Shown: positions 37,888 to 47,628 of the stretch, piece after piece
How positions within the stretch are numbered: position 1 is the first letter of the stretch
Layout of the letters: each line of letters begins with the position of its first letter
Assembly (NCBI RefSeq): GCF_002198735.1
Contig: NZ_MWLO01000121.1
Coordinates: 1-64,000 of the forward strand
DNA: 64,000 bases
Origin: Ideonella sp. A 288
GTDB lineage: Bacteria > Pseudomonadota > Gammaproteobacteria > Burkholderiales > Burkholderiaceae_C
Direction of reading: 5' to 3'
The notes under the pieces: model-generated
What the model was told of the DNA's origin: nothing
Database searches by the model: none
What the model saw: the letters and a program-made list of their open reading frames with translations, nothing else
Made by a program: the position numbers and the translations under genes

Positions 37888-39327
37888 CTACAGCTTGACC
37901 ATCACGTGCCGCGCCACGGTGTAGTCCTCCAGCGCAAACAGGCTCATGTCCTTGCCGTAGCCGCTGCTCTTCAGGCCACCATGCGGCATTTCGTTGACCA
38001 GCATGAAGTGGGTGTTGATCCAGGTGCAGCCGTACTGCAGCGAACGCGCCACGCGCATCGCGCGGCCCACGTCCTGCGTCCACACGCTGCTGGCCAGTCC
38101 GTAGTCCGAGTCGTTGGCCCAGTCGATCGCCTGCTCGGGGTCGGTGAAGCGCGTGACGCTGACCACCGGGCCGAAGACCTCGCGCTTGACGATCTCGTCC
38201 TCCTGCCGCGCGCCGGCCACGACCGTGGGCTCGTAGAAGAAGCCGCTGCCGGCCCGCGTCTTGCCGCCTGCGGTGACTTCCATGTGGCCGGTCATCTGCG
38301 CCCGCTCGACGAAGCTGGCGACGCGGTTGCGCTGGCGCTCGCTGATCAGCGGGCCGATTTCCACGCCGTCCTCGTCCTGGGTGCCCATCTTGATGCTGCG
38401 CACCGCGCTGCTGAGGTCGGCCACCAGCTTGTCGTGGATCTTGGCTCCGGCGTACACGCGGCACGCGGCCGTGCAGTCCTGCCCTGCGTTGTAGTAGCCG
38501 AAGGTGCGCAGGCCTTCGACCACGGCGGCGAGGTCGGCGTCGTCGAACACGATCACCGGCGCCTTGCCGCCCAGTTCGAGGTGGGTGCGCTTGAGGGTGC
38601 CGCTGGCGGCCTGCAGGATCTTGCGCCCGGTGGACACGTCGCCCGTCACGCTGACCATCGCCACCTTGGGGTGCTCTACCAGAGGCTGCCCCACCGAGGT
38701 GCCGCGCCCGGTGACGATGTTCAGCACGCCCTTGGGAAAAATGTCGGCCGCCACGCGGGCCAGCCACAAGGCGGTCAGCGGCGTCTGCTCGCTGGGCTTG
38801 AGCACCACGGTGTTGCCCGCCGCCAGTGCCGGCGCAGTCTTCCAGGCGGCCATCATCAGCGGGTAGTTCCACGGCGCAATCGAGCCCACCACACCCAGCG
38901 GGTCGCGCCGGATCAGGCTGGTGTGGCCGGCCAGGTACTCGCCGGCCAGAGGCCCGGTCAGGGTGCGGCAGGCGCCGGCGAAGAAGCGGAACACATCGGC
39001 CACCGCCGGGATTTCGTCGCCCAGTGCGCGGGCATAGGGCTTGCCGCAGTTCAGCGACTCCAGCCGGGCGAAGGTCTCGGCCTCGGCCTCGATGGCATCA
39101 GCCAGCTTCAGCAGCGCGCGCGAGCGCTCCATCGGCGTGGTGTCGCGCCAGCCATCGAAGGCGCGGTGCGCAGCCGACACGGCCTTGTGCACCTGCTCGA
39201 CCGAGGCTTCGGGCACCTCGACCAGCAGCGCGCCGGTGGCGGGATTCAGCACACGTTCGGCTTCGCCCTCGCCGGCGACGAATGCGCCATCGATGAACAG
39301 CTGGGTGGGCAGGGTCAGGTCGGCCAT
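37888..39327 (-). CDS. patD: Gamma-aminobutyraldehyde dehydrogenase (YdcW/PatD-like)
   Basis: A 479-residue NAD+-dependent aldehyde dehydrogenase. It shows LELGGKAP (general-base Glu) and the catalytic cysteine in [14 protein letters not shown], which closely resembles PatD. It oxidises 4-aminobutyraldehyde, made from putrescine, to GABA. The ATG at 39327 has GAGGAG 7 bases upstream; an in-frame ATG at 39354 would add nine residues. It is the last gene of a five-gene operon whose order (binding protein, ATPase, two permeases, dehydrogenase) matches E. coli ydcSTUVW exactly, supporting putrescine uptake and use. Confidence 0.9.
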   Translation of the reverse strand: MADLTLPTQLFIDGAFVAGEGEAERVLNPATGALLVEVPEASVEQVHKAVSAAHRAFDGWRDTTPMERSRALLKLADAIEAEAETFARLESLNCGKPYARALGDEIPAVADVFRFFAGACRTLTGPLAGEYLAGHTSLIRRDPLGVVGSIAPWNYPLMMAAWKTAPALAAGNTVVLKPSEQTPLTALWLARVAADIFPKGVLNIVTGRGTSVGQPLVEHPKVAMVSVTGDVSTGRKILQAASGTLKRTHLELGGKAPVIVFDDADLAAVVEGLRTFGYYNAGQDCTAACRVYAGAKIHDKLVADLSSAVRSIKMGTQDEDGVEIGPLISERQRNRVASFVERAQMTGHMEVTAGGKTRAGSGFFYEPTVVAGARQEDEIVKREVFGPVVSVTRFTDPEQAIDWANDSDYGLASSVWTQDVGRAMRVARSLQYGCTWINTHFMLVNEMPHGGLKSSGYGKDMSLFALEDYTVARHVMVKL

Positions 39328-39350
39328 GGTGGGGCTCCTCGGCAGGGGGT

Positions 39351-40136
39351 TCAACGGTGGGCAGGTTCGTCGGCCCGGGTCAGGGTGTAGGCCAGCAGGA
39401 TGGGCACAAAGGTCAGTCCGATGATCACCACCGCGACGACGTTGGTGACCGGGCGCTGGCGCGGGCGGATCAGCTCCTGCAGCATCCAGATCGGCAGCGT
39501 GGTCTGCTGGCCGGCGGTGAAGGTGGTGACGATCACCTCGTCGAAGCTCAGCGCAAAGGCCAGCAGCGCGCCGGCCAGCAGCGCCGAACCGAGCTGCGGC
39601 ATCACGATGTAGCGCAGGGTCTGGAAGCCGTCGGCGCCCAGGTCCATGCTGGCCTCGATGAGGTTGGGGTTCAGGCGCCGCAACCGCGCCACGGCGTTGT
39701 TGAACACCACCACCACGCAGAAGGTGGCGTGGCCGATCACGATGGTCCAGAACGAGAACGGGATCTCCATCGTGTGGAATGCACTGCGCAAGGCGATGCC
39801 GGTGATGACGCCCGGCAGCGCGATGGGCAGGATGAACAGCAGCGAGATCGCATCGCGGCCGAAGAACCGCGCCCGCGCCAGCGCACCGGCGGCCAGCGTG
39901 CCCAGCACCAGTGCGGCGGCGGTGCTCCAGGCGGCGACTTCGAAGCTCAGCCGGATGGCGGCCCAGACATCGTCGCGCTCCCAGGCCACGCCGAACCAGC
40001 GCGTGGTCAGCGCCGGCGGCGGAAAGACATAACTCTTGTCTTCCGCGCTGAAGGCATACAGCACGATCAGCGCCAGCGGGATGTGCAGGAACATCACCAC
40101 AGCCCAGGCCGATGGGGTCAGCAGCCTAGAGCGCAT
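39351..40136 (-). CDS. ydcV: Polyamine-type ABC transporter permease (YdcV/PotC-like)
   Basis: A 261-residue permease with six predicted helices. The first follows the PotC pattern ([17 protein letters not shown]). The EAA loop reads [21 protein letters not shown] and the helix [15 protein letters not shown] is typical of PotC-family proteins. Its start overlaps the upstream permease by 11 bases. Confidence 0.9.
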   Translation of the reverse strand: MRSRLLTPSAWAVVMFLHIPLALIVLYAFSAEDKSYVFPPPALTTRWFGVAWERDDVWAAIRLSFEVAAWSTAAALVLGTLAAGALARARFFGRDAISLLFILPIALPGVITGIALRSAFHTMEIPFSFWTIVIGHATFCVVVVFNNAVARLRRLNPNLIEASMDLGADGFQTLRYIVMPQLGSALLAGALLAFALSFDEVIVTTFTAGQQTTLPIWMLQELIRPRQRPVTNVVAVVIIGLTFVPILLAYTLTRADEPAHR

Positions 40137-41067
40137 CGAACGCTCCTTGGCGTTTCGCGAACCAGAGGTACAGCCCGATGGCGACGATCGGTACCAGCGA
40201 GAAGGCGGCCGCGAAGGGGATGTTGCCGGCCACGCCCTGCTGGCGGTAGATGACCTGCCCGATGAAGAGCGTGGAGTCGCCGATGACCTGCGGGATGATG
40301 TAGTCGCCCAGCGTCAGGCTGAAGGTGAAGATCGAGCCCGCAGCCACGCCCGGCATCGCCAGCGGCAGCACCACGCGGCGAAAGGTGGTGGCAGGGTGGG
40401 CGCCGAGGTCGGCCGAGGCTTCCAGCGTGCTGGCCGGGATGCGCTCGATGGCGGCCACCAGCGGCAGGATCATGAACGGCAGCCACATGTACACGAACAC
40501 GACGAATGTGCCGAAGGTCGAGAAGCTCAGGCTGGGCCCGCCGATCAAAGGGGTGGCCAGCAGCGCGTCGACCACCCAGGTGAGGTGCAGCTGCTGCGTG
40601 ACCCAGTGGATGGCGCCCTCCTTGGCCAGCAGCAGCTTCCAGGCGTACAGCCGCACCAGGTAGCTGCTCCACAGCGGCAGCATCACCGCGATGTACAGCA
40701 CGGCCTTGGTGGCGCCGCCGGTGCGCGCCATCACCAGCGCCACCGGGAAGGCCAGCACGGTGCAGGCCAGCGTGACCGCCACCGCCATGCCGATCGAGCG
40801 GCGTGCGGCGTCGAGGTTGGCGCCGTCCAGCAGCGCGATGAAGTTCGAGATGCCGACCTCTCGAACCACCTGGCCGGTGAAGTCGTCCAGGCGGAACAAG
40901 GCATTGGCCAGCAGCGCGAACAGGCTGCCCAGGTAGATGACGCCGAACCACAGCAGCGGCGGGCCCAGTAGGGCCAGCAGCAGGAGCCCGCGGCGGTGGT
41001 ACAGCAGGTCGGACAGCCGGCGCCGCAGCGTGGGCGCCGGCAGGGCCTGCAGCGCGAGCGCCGTCAT
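40126..41067 (-). CDS. ydcU: Polyamine-type ABC transporter permease (YdcU/PotB-like)
   Basis: A 313-residue permease. ATG 41067 forms an ATGA overlap with the ATPase stop; an upstream in-frame extension lies inside the ATPase gene and is rejected. It shows [20 protein letters not shown] as TM1 and an EAA loop [22 protein letters not shown]. It forms the channel with the 39351-40136 product. Confidence 0.9.
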   Translation of the reverse strand: MTALALQALPAPTLRRRLSDLLYHRRGLLLLALLGPPLLWFGVIYLGSLFALLANALFRLDDFTGQVVREVGISNFIALLDGANLDAARRSIGMAVAVTLACTVLAFPVALVMARTGGATKAVLYIAVMLPLWSSYLVRLYAWKLLLAKEGAIHWVTQQLHLTWVVDALLATPLIGGPSLSFSTFGTFVVFVYMWLPFMILPLVAAIERIPASTLEASADLGAHPATTFRRVVLPLAMPGVAAGSIFTFSLTLGDYIIPQVIGDSTLFIGQVIYRQQGVAGNIPFAAAFSLVPIVAIGLYLWFAKRQGAFDAL

Positions 41068-42068
41068 GGCCGCAGCGGGTGCACCGCGCGTTCGTCCCAG
41101 TGCAGGTGAACCGGGCGACCGGGTTCGGGAGGCGCGCTGCCGGCCTCGGCGGCCAGGTCGGCCTGCAGCAGCGCGCCGCCGGCGTCGACCCTCAGCCGGG
41201 TGAAGGCGCCGAAGTACTGCACCTCGCACACCGTGCCGCTGGCGCGCGCACCGGCAGCGTCACCCAGACGGATGCGTTCGGGGCGCAGCATCGCGCCGGC
41301 ATGGCCGGTCAGGCGCTGCGCCGCCTGGCCTTCCAACACGTTGGCCGCGCCGACGAACTGCGCCACGAAGCGCGTGGCCGGGGTGTCGTACACCTGGGCC
41401 GGCGTGCCCACCTGTTCCAGCCGCCCGGCATTGAACACGCCGATGCGGTCGCTCATCGACAGCGCCTCGTGCTGGTCGTGCGTGATGAACAGGAAGGTGA
41501 TGCCCAAGCGGCGCTGCAGCGCCTTCAGCTCGCTCTGCATCTGCTCACGCAGCTTCAGGTCCAGCGCGCCCAGTGGTTCGTCCAGCAGCAGCACCTGGGG
41601 CTGGCCGACCAGCGCGCGCGCCAGTGCCACCCGCTGGCGCTGGCCGCCCGACAGTTGGGCCGGCCGGCGCTCACCCACGCCCGGCAGCTGCACCAGGGCC
41701 AGAAGTTCGTCCGCCTTCTGCGCCCGTGCGGCCTTGGCCACGCCACGCACCATCAGCGGGTAGGCCACGTTGTCGCGGATGCTCATGTGCGGGAACAGCG
41801 CGTAGTCCTGGAACACGGTGTTGACCGGGCGCAGGTACGGCGGCCGCGAGGTCACGTCGGCACCACCGATGCGAATGCGACCGGCCGACGGCAGCGTGAA
41901 GCCCCCGATCATGCGCAGGCAGCTCGTCTTGCCCGAGCCCGATGGCCCGAGCAGGGTGAAGAACTCGCCGGCCTCGATGGTCAGGTTGACGCGATCCACG
42001 GCGCGCACGGCCGTGTCTCCGCTGCCGAAGACGCATTCGACGTCTTCGAGCTGGACCGCTGCCGTCAT
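41064..42068 (-). CDS. ydcT: Polyamine-type ABC transporter ATPase (YdcT/PotA-like)
   Basis: A 334-residue ATPase with Walker A LGPSGSGKTS, Q-loop VFQDYALFPHM, signature LSGGQRQRVALARAL and Walker B VLLLDEPLGALD. A TOBE-type regulatory tail (residues about 245-334, MLRPERIRLGD) is typical of PotA/spermidine-putrescine importers. It starts 9 bp after the binding-protein gene. Confidence 0.93.
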   Translation of the reverse strand: MTAAVQLEDVECVFGSGDTAVRAVDRVNLTIEAGEFFTLLGPSGSGKTSCLRMIGGFTLPSAGRIRIGGADVTSRPPYLRPVNTVFQDYALFPHMSIRDNVAYPLMVRGVAKAARAQKADELLALVQLPGVGERRPAQLSGGQRQRVALARALVGQPQVLLLDEPLGALDLKLREQMQSELKALQRRLGITFLFITHDQHEALSMSDRIGVFNAGRLEQVGTPAQVYDTPATRFVAQFVGAANVLEGQAAQRLTGHAGAMLRPERIRLGDAAGARASGTVCEVQYFGAFTRLRVDAGGALLQADLAAEAGSAPPEPGRPVHLHWDERAVHPLRP

Positions 42069-42077
42069 CGGATCAGC

Positions 42078-43247
42078 TCAACGGCCGCCCAGGACTGCGA
42101 TGTAGTCCGACGCCCACTTGTGGTACGGCACGCAGGCGTTGTTCTGGCTCTTGCACTGTGCCACGGGGGTGCGCCAGAAGCTGATCTTCTCGAAGTCGTT
42201 GTAGCCCTGGCGCGCGCAGCCGTCGTCGCCCAGGAGCTTGTTGCCCTTGCAGGCGGCCGGCACCGCTGGCACCGAGCCGAACCAGGCCGACAGGTCACCT
42301 TGCAGCTTGGGGTTGAGCGAATGCTCCAGCCACATGTACGCGCAGTTCGGGTGCTTGGCTTCGGCGTGCAGCATGGTGCTGTCGGCCCAGCCGGTGGCCC
42401 CCTCGACCGGCACCACGCTGGCCACCGGGGCCTTCTTGCTCTTCAGGATGTTGGCCTGGAACTGCCAGCTGCCCGAAGCGACCACCCCTTCATTGGTGAA
42501 GTCGTCGATCTGCACGAACGCGTCGTGCCAGTACTTGCCCACCAGCTTGCGCTGGCCGCGCAGCAGGTCGAGCGCCGCCTTGTACTGGGTCTCGTTGAGC
42601 TCGTAGGGGTCCTTGATGCCCAGGCCCGGGTTCTTCTTCATCAGGTACAGCGCCGCGTCGGCGATGTAGATCGCGCCGTCGAAGGCCTGCACCCGCCCCT
42701 TGTTGCTCTTGCCATCGGGCAGCGTGGTCTCTTCGAACACCACGCTCCAGCTGGTGGGCGGCTTGTCGGCAAAGACCTTGGTGTTGAACATCAGCACGTT
42801 CCAGCCCCACTGGTAGGGCACGCCATAGTGGGTGTTGCCCTCGAAGTGCCAGGGCGCCTTCTGCAGCCGTGGGTCGATGTTCTTGTAGCTGGGGATCAGG
42901 CCGACATTGATCGGCTGCACCTTCTTGCCGCGGATCAGCCGCGTGCTGGCATCGCCCGAGGCGGTGACGAGGTCGAAGCCGCCCTCGTTCATCAGCGCCA
43001 CCATCTCGTCGGAGGTGCCGGCGGTCTTGACGTTGACCTTGCAGCCGGTCTTCTTCTCGAAGTCGGTCACCCAGTCGAAATTCTTGTCGGTGGCACCGCG
43101 CTCGATGTAGCCGGCCCAGGCCACGATGTCGACCTGGCCTTCGCCCTTGCCGATCTTGGCCAACGGCGCCTTCTGCGCCGACACGAGGCCATGGGCGGCC
43201 AGCGTGACCGCGGCCACGGCCGCGAGGATGAATGTGCTGCGGGACAT
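42078..43247 (-). CDS. ydcS: Polyamine-type ABC transporter periplasmic binding protein (YdcS-like)
   Basis: A 389-residue PotD-family receptor. The signal peptide (MSRSTFILAAVAAVTLAAHG, cleaved near VSAQ) is followed by GQVDIVAWAGYIERG and FEKKTGCKVNVKTAGTSDEM. A strong AGGAGG site precedes the ATG. It is the first gene of the operon, divergent from the LysR gene at 43416 with a 168-bp shared control region. The ligand is inferred from the dehydrogenase at the end of the operon. Confidence 0.9.
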   Translation of the reverse strand: MSRSTFILAAVAAVTLAAHGLVSAQKAPLAKIGKGEGQVDIVAWAGYIERGATDKNFDWVTDFEKKTGCKVNVKTAGTSDEMVALMNEGGFDLVTASGDASTRLIRGKKVQPINVGLIPSYKNIDPRLQKAPWHFEGNTHYGVPYQWGWNVLMFNTKVFADKPPTSWSVVFEETTLPDGKSNKGRVQAFDGAIYIADAALYLMKKNPGLGIKDPYELNETQYKAALDLLRGQRKLVGKYWHDAFVQIDDFTNEGVVASGSWQFQANILKSKKAPVASVVPVEGATGWADSTMLHAEAKHPNCAYMWLEHSLNPKLQGDLSAWFGSVPAVPAACKGNKLLGDDGCARQGYNDFEKISFWRTPVAQCKSQNNACVPYHKWASDYIAVLGGR

Positions 43248-43415
43248 GGAGCCTCCTGGGGTCGGTTGAATCGACAGGTGAGCACACGATAGGGCCGGGC
43301 CTGCGGCGTGGTGAAATTCAATCGAGCGGGGTCAGGCCATCGACATTGGAGATATCGAGAGAAACCCGCAGCCCTGGCGCCCGAACGCCTCGGCGCAGCA
43401 CGAGAATGTCGGCAC

Positions 43416-44336
43416 ATGGCCCTGTCCCACGTGACCCTTCGGCAGTTCCGCTATTTCATCGCCGTGGCCGAGAGCGGCTCGGTCGTGGCGGCGTCGCGCA
43501 TGCTCAACATCGCGCAAAGCGCCGTCACCAAGAGCATGCAGGAACTGGAGGACGAACTGGGCCAGCGGCTGTTCGAGCGCAGCCCCCGGGGCATCACGCT
43601 GACGGTGCAGGGGCACCGCTTTTTGGCCGGTGCGCACCGGGTGATCGGCGCCGTGGCCGAGGCCACGCGGCTGCGCCAGGGCGAAGAGGCCGACGGCATC
43701 GTCGGCCACCTGGCCATCGGCGTGACCAGCCTGGTGGCCGGCTACTACCTCAGCGAACGCCTGTCGCGTTACCGTCGCCTGTGCCCCGGCGTCAGCGTGC
43801 AGGTGGTGGAGGACAGCCCGACCTTCCTGGAGCACCTGCTGATCAACGGCGAACTCGACGTGGCCATCATGGTGTGCAACGCGCTGGGCGATCCGCAGGC
43901 GCTGATGGTCGAGACCTTGACGCGCAGCCCCAGCCGCGTGTGGATGGCCTCCGACCACCCGTTGGCCGTGCGCGACGAGGTGAGCCTGGCCGACTGCGCC
44001 GCGCACGACCAGGTGGTGCTCGAGGCCGACCGCATCGACGACCTGATGCGCGCTGCCTGGACCCGCCACCAGCTCAAGCCGCGTGCGCTGCTGCGCACCT
44101 CGTCGCTGGAGGCGGTGCGCTCGCTGGTCGGCGCCGGTGCCGGCGTGAGCGTGCTGCCCGACTTCCTGTACCGCCGCTGGACGCTGGACGCCGAGCATGT
44201 CGACGTTCGCCCGCTGCGCGACGAACTGCCCACGGTCGACGTCGGTCTGGTGTGGCGGCGCGGGCTGGCGCTCAAGCCGGTCGTGGCGGAGTTCATCGAA
44301 GTGGCGCGCGAGTCCTCGCGGTCCCGCCGTTCCTGA
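43416..44336 (+). CDS. LysR-family transcriptional regulator
   Basis: A 306-residue regulator. The N-terminal helix-turn-helix reads LRQFRYFIAVAESGSVVAASRMLNIAQSAVTKSMQELEDELGQRLFER. The effector domain follows from about residue 95. ATG 43416 was chosen as the start of the conserved region; an in-frame upstream extension has no homology. Divergent orientation suggests control of the ydcS-like operon. E. coli uses a MocR-type protein (YdcR) at the equivalent place, so the regulator type differs here. Confidence 0.93.
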   Translation: MALSHVTLRQFRYFIAVAESGSVVAASRMLNIAQSAVTKSMQELEDELGQRLFERSPRGITLTVQGHRFLAGAHRVIGAVAEATRLRQGEEADGIVGHLAIGVTSLVAGYYLSERLSRYRRLCPGVSVQVVEDSPTFLEHLLINGELDVAIMVCNALGDPQALMVETLTRSPSRVWMASDHPLAVRDEVSLADCAAHDQVVLEADRIDDLMRAAWTRHQLKPRALLRTSSLEAVRSLVGAGAGVSVLPDFLYRRWTLDAEHVDVRPLRDELPTVDVGLVWRRGLALKPVVAEFIEVARESSRSRRS

Positions 44337-44359
44337 GACTGCGCAGGAGATCGCCCGTC

Positions 44360-44592
44360 CGCGTCGCGGGTCCTTGTCCGAATCGCCGTCGTCTTCGGCC
44401 AGGCAGGTCGAACCCTCCTCTTCCATCAACACCGCCCACGGGTGAGCAACTTCATCAGTCGGGTGATGATCTGGTGCAACACCCCATGCAGCGCCGCATC
44501 GGTTGGCGCGGGTACTTCGACCATTTCCGGCGCCCCGTCGGTGCGACGCCGGTACACGCCGTCCAGCACCAGGCACTGCAGGCGGAAGACGC
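44360..44592 (-). mobile_element. IS91-family transposase remnant
   Basis: Read on the minus strand, GVFRLQCLVLDGVYRRRTDG, then EMVEVPAPTDAALHGVLHQI, then ITRLMKLLTR match the conserved region of IS91-type (HUH) transposases. After a frameshift near 44432 the match continues as VLMEEEGSTCLAEDDGDSD. Both ends of the gene are missing. The right edge abuts the truncated gene at 44591, and the left edge lies about 25 bp after the LysR stop. Confidence 0.8.
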
Positions 44593-45147
44593 CATGACCA
44601 TGGCGTCCTGGGCGATGCCACCGAGGCGACGCGGGTGCTCTGGCTTGAACGCCACGGGCTGGATGCACTGCGCGAGCTGAATCTGCCGGCACCGCACGTC
44701 TTCGAAGACATCGCGCCCCGGCCCGTGGTACTGCCCGGCGCGCAGCCTGGGCGCGGCCTGCTGACGGTGCGCTCGGGCCCCGACGGCGGGCAACTGGCGG
44801 CCGTGCACACGCCACACATCGGCGGTGTGCTGCACGTCTATCGGCCCGAAGGCGAGCGACTGACCCGGCAACGCCTGTACGCCGATGTCAGCACCCACCG
44901 CATCGGCATGCGCGAGGTCGACCTGGCGGCCTGGGTGCAAGGGCTGCTGATACTGCCCAGCCAGGACGGCCGCCGACTGCGGCTGATGAACCCGGCGGCG
45001 GACTGGACCGAGTTGAAGGCGGTGGCGCTGCCAGGGCGCGCCATCCTGACCGCCGCGGTGCCCGACGCCGCAGCGCTGGCGGTCTTGCTGGACGGCGGCC
45101 AGGTCGTGCTGGTGGGGGCGTCGGCGCGCACGGCCCCTCGCGCCTGA
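44591..45147 (+). pseudogene. 5'-truncated gene of unknown function, beta-strand-rich product
   Basis: About 185 codons, beginning at HGVLGDATEATRVLWLERHG, are open to the stop at 45147, with repetitive beta-strand segments (GLLTVRSGPDGGQLAAV; GGVLHVY; VQGLLILPSQDGRRLRL) resembling propeller blades. No start codon with a ribosome site exists at the left edge, where the sequence runs directly into the IS91 remnant. The gene has therefore probably lost its 5' part. Family not recognised. Confidence 0.6.
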
Positions 45148-45170
45148 GAGCCCGTCGACACCGCAGCGGC

Positions 45171-47300
45171 TCAAGGCCCGGCCTTGCCTTTGGCGCGGCG
45201 CCGGCGTGCGGCAAGAGGCGACTCAGCCGCCGCGTACGCCGCCAGGCCAGCCGGTCGGTCGATGGGCAGAACCTCCTTCAGCGTCGTGCCGCCAGCGGGC
45301 TGCAGCGCCGGCGGAAAGAACGCCAGCTTCTGCGCCGCGGCCAGCTTGGCGGTGCGCGTGAGGTCGAGGTCGCGCTCGTTGACGCCGGCCGGCGGCTTCG
45401 CCGCCACGCCGTCCACGATCTCCAGATCGAACCACCAGCGCTTGACCGCGTTGCGCTGGCCGCCGCCGGTGCGGTCGTCGTAGTCGATGAGCTGGCGGCG
45501 CGAGGCCGGCACGTCGATGGACAGCCACAGAAGCCGTTCGGCTTCGACCAGGTCCTCGCGGTTGTAGGGGCAGGTCTTCATGCAGCGGCCGCAGGCCGAG
45601 CCCTTCATGTTGGTCAGCCGGTACTTGCCGCATTTCTCGACGTCGGGCTTCCAGATCTCGTAGCCGTTGAACATCACCTTGGGGCCGAAGGGGATGGCGT
45701 TGCAGGGGCACTCGCGTGCGCATTTCAAGCACGCGTTGCACACGGCCTGCAGGCCGAAGTCAATGGGCTTGTCCACGGCCAGCGGCAGGTCGGTCGTGAA
45801 CAGCACCGACTTCGATCGTGGGCCGATGAAGGGGTTGAGGATCAGCTCGCCGATGCGCGACAGCTCGCCCAGGCCGGCCATCAGCACCGCCGGCAGGTGC
45901 AGCAGTTCGGAATGCGCATTCGAGTGGGCGCGTGCCGAATACCCCATGCGCCGCACATGCGCGGCCATCACGCCGGCGATGGTGGCGCCGCGCAGGTAGG
46001 CCCGCATCGACTGCGCACCCGAGATCCAGTCGTCGCCCGAGGCCCCCTCCATCGTCTCGAACCCCTGGTCGATCAACATCACCACCGCGTACCGGTGGTA
46101 GGGCGCGATCGGCCGGCCCTCGACCTCGTCGTGCGAGTAGTACATCCAGGGCTCGGCCTCGCAGATGCCCACCAGGTCCGCGCCCATCACATGGGCCAGG
46201 GCCTTGACCGCGTTGGCATTGCGCTGCGGGTCCGACAGGTCGCCGCCAAAGCCAGTGGGCTGCAGCGGCTCACGCGTGCCCTGCATCGGCACCAGGCCGC
46301 GGATCAGCGGCGTCATCGCAAAGGCCAGCGGGTGCTTGACGGCAAAGCGCGTGCGCTCGGTCCTGGCCTTCTCGCCCAGGTCGCCCGCCAACGCCCGGGT
46401 GAACAGGTCGGCGCGCTTCGGCACGCGCTGGATCTCGTCGCGCAGCACCAGCGTGGTCGGCGCATCGACGCGCCGGATGCGCTCCATCGCGTAACGCCCC
46501 AAGTGCAAAGGACGCCGCGCCAGTTCATCGTCTTCGAAGCCGGGCCGGGTGCCGGGTGCGCCCATGTAGGTGGCCGCGTCGGGCCAGTCCAGCGATGCCG
46601 TTGCCGCGATCGGCAGGTCGGTGGCCAGCGGGTAGTCGGTGGTGACGGCGGCAACGCGGAAGCCGCGCGCGGAAAAGGGCATGGCGAGCACGCCATCGAC
46701 GGCCTTGGCCACGCCCGCGCGCTGGGCCAGGGCGGCCAGGTCGACCCGCGTCCGGCCGGCCCCATCACCCGCGGTGCTGTTGGCCACATGCCCACGCGCC
46801 GACCAGCCCAGCGCGCGGACGTACGCCGCCAGCACCACCGCCACCTCGGCACAGCGCAGGTCGGTGCGCTCGGCGTGGGTGCCGCGGATCCATTCGGCGC
46901 CGGGTTCGCCGGGCTGCGGTTCACGGCTGAACTCCACGAGAAAGACGAACGCGTGGCTGTGGGGCGGATGATCGGCGTCCAGCCAGTCCTGCGGCTGCAA
47001 CTCGCAGACGCCGGCCAGCGTGGCGTCCAGGAAGTAGGCCGAGGCCTTGAGGTTGCGGGCGCGCGCGACCAGATCGTCGGGCACCGGCGCGCGTGCGGGC
47101 GCCATCACGCCATCGAGGTGTTCGTCGAAGAGCGTGCGGTACTCGGGCAACGCGCCCAGCACCGCATCGGCGCCTGCGCGAACCGCATCGGTCGGCTGGC
47201 GCACCCCGGCGATGGGCTCCGCTGCTTCACGCGGCAGCAGTTCCGTCGGCAACATGCCAAGATCAAAGGGACGATCCCGGTTGGAGAAGAGTCGGGCCAC
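45171..47300 (-). CDS. Soluble reductive-dehalogenase-like Fe-S protein with internally duplicated domain
   Basis: A 709-residue protein. The GTG at 47300 (GGAG 5 bases upstream) was preferred to a TTG at 47336. The C-terminal half has the RdhA pattern, with two ferredoxin-type cluster motifs: CNACLKCARECP (near residues 519-530) and a second C-x-n-CGRCMKTCPYN (near 556-575). A nitroreductase-like cobalamin-binding region (ADLVGICEAEPWMYYS, SNAHSELL) precedes them. The N-terminal half repeats the same fold in degenerate form. There is no Tat signal and no membrane-anchor (RdhB) gene, so it fits the catabolic, cytoplasmic class (NpRdhA/BhbA-like). The halide substrate is unknown, and a non-dehalogenating role is possible. 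Confidence 0.8.
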   Translation of the reverse strand: MARLFSNRDRPFDLGMLPTELLPREAAEPIAGVRQPTDAVRAGADAVLGALPEYRTLFDEHLDGVMAPARAPVPDDLVARARNLKASAYFLDATLAGVCELQPQDWLDADHPPHSHAFVFLVEFSREPQPGEPGAEWIRGTHAERTDLRCAEVAVVLAAYVRALGWSARGHVANSTAGDGAGRTRVDLAALAQRAGVAKAVDGVLAMPFSARGFRVAAVTTDYPLATDLPIAATASLDWPDAATYMGAPGTRPGFEDDELARRPLHLGRYAMERIRRVDAPTTLVLRDEIQRVPKRADLFTRALAGDLGEKARTERTRFAVKHPLAFAMTPLIRGLVPMQGTREPLQPTGFGGDLSDPQRNANAVKALAHVMGADLVGICEAEPWMYYSHDEVEGRPIAPYHRYAVVMLIDQGFETMEGASGDDWISGAQSMRAYLRGATIAGVMAAHVRRMGYSARAHSNAHSELLHLPAVLMAGLGELSRIGELILNPFIGPRSKSVLFTTDLPLAVDKPIDFGLQAVCNACLKCARECPCNAIPFGPKVMFNGYEIWKPDVEKCGKYRLTNMKGSACGRCMKTCPYNREDLVEAERLLWLSIDVPASRRQLIDYDDRTGGGQRNAVKRWWFDLEIVDGVAAKPPAGVNERDLDLTRTAKLAAAQKLAFFPPALQPAGGTTLKEVLPIDRPAGLAAYAAAESPLAARRRRAKGKAGP

Positions 47301-47628
47301 GGCGTCTCCGGCTTGAGCAGGCCTGGAGCGTAACAAGCGCCGCGACCTGCCCCGGGCCGGCCCGCGACTTCAGCGCAGGTCAAGCTGCCCGCGGCAGCGC
47401 CAGGCACAGCCGGGTGCCGCCAACGGGTCGTCCCGGCCAGGACCAGCCATCGACGCATGGCAGCTTCATCGCATCTCGGCGCGAAAAGAGACCGATCTTC
47501 TTGACGGCGCAAGAACTGGTCATGCGCCACCAGGCGGGCGACAAGACTTTTTCGCCTGGCTTGAATCCAAAGCCTGCTGTCCAGCGCTCCAAGGAAGGGT
47601 CATCACAACCCTCACCTGGAGAACCGCC
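47301..47628. other. 328-bp divergent intergenic region
   Basis: It separates the dehalogenase-like gene (minus) from the hydrolase (plus) and should hold both promoters. The only clear structure is a small perfect hairpin at 47384-47398 (GCTGCC/GGCAGC, 3-base loop). No supported coding frame. Confidence 0.55.

Noticed and set aside
44503..44590. Possible start of the 45147 gene inside the IS91 fragment
   Set aside because: Those codons are antisense to recognisable transposase sequence and look unlike the rest of the protein.
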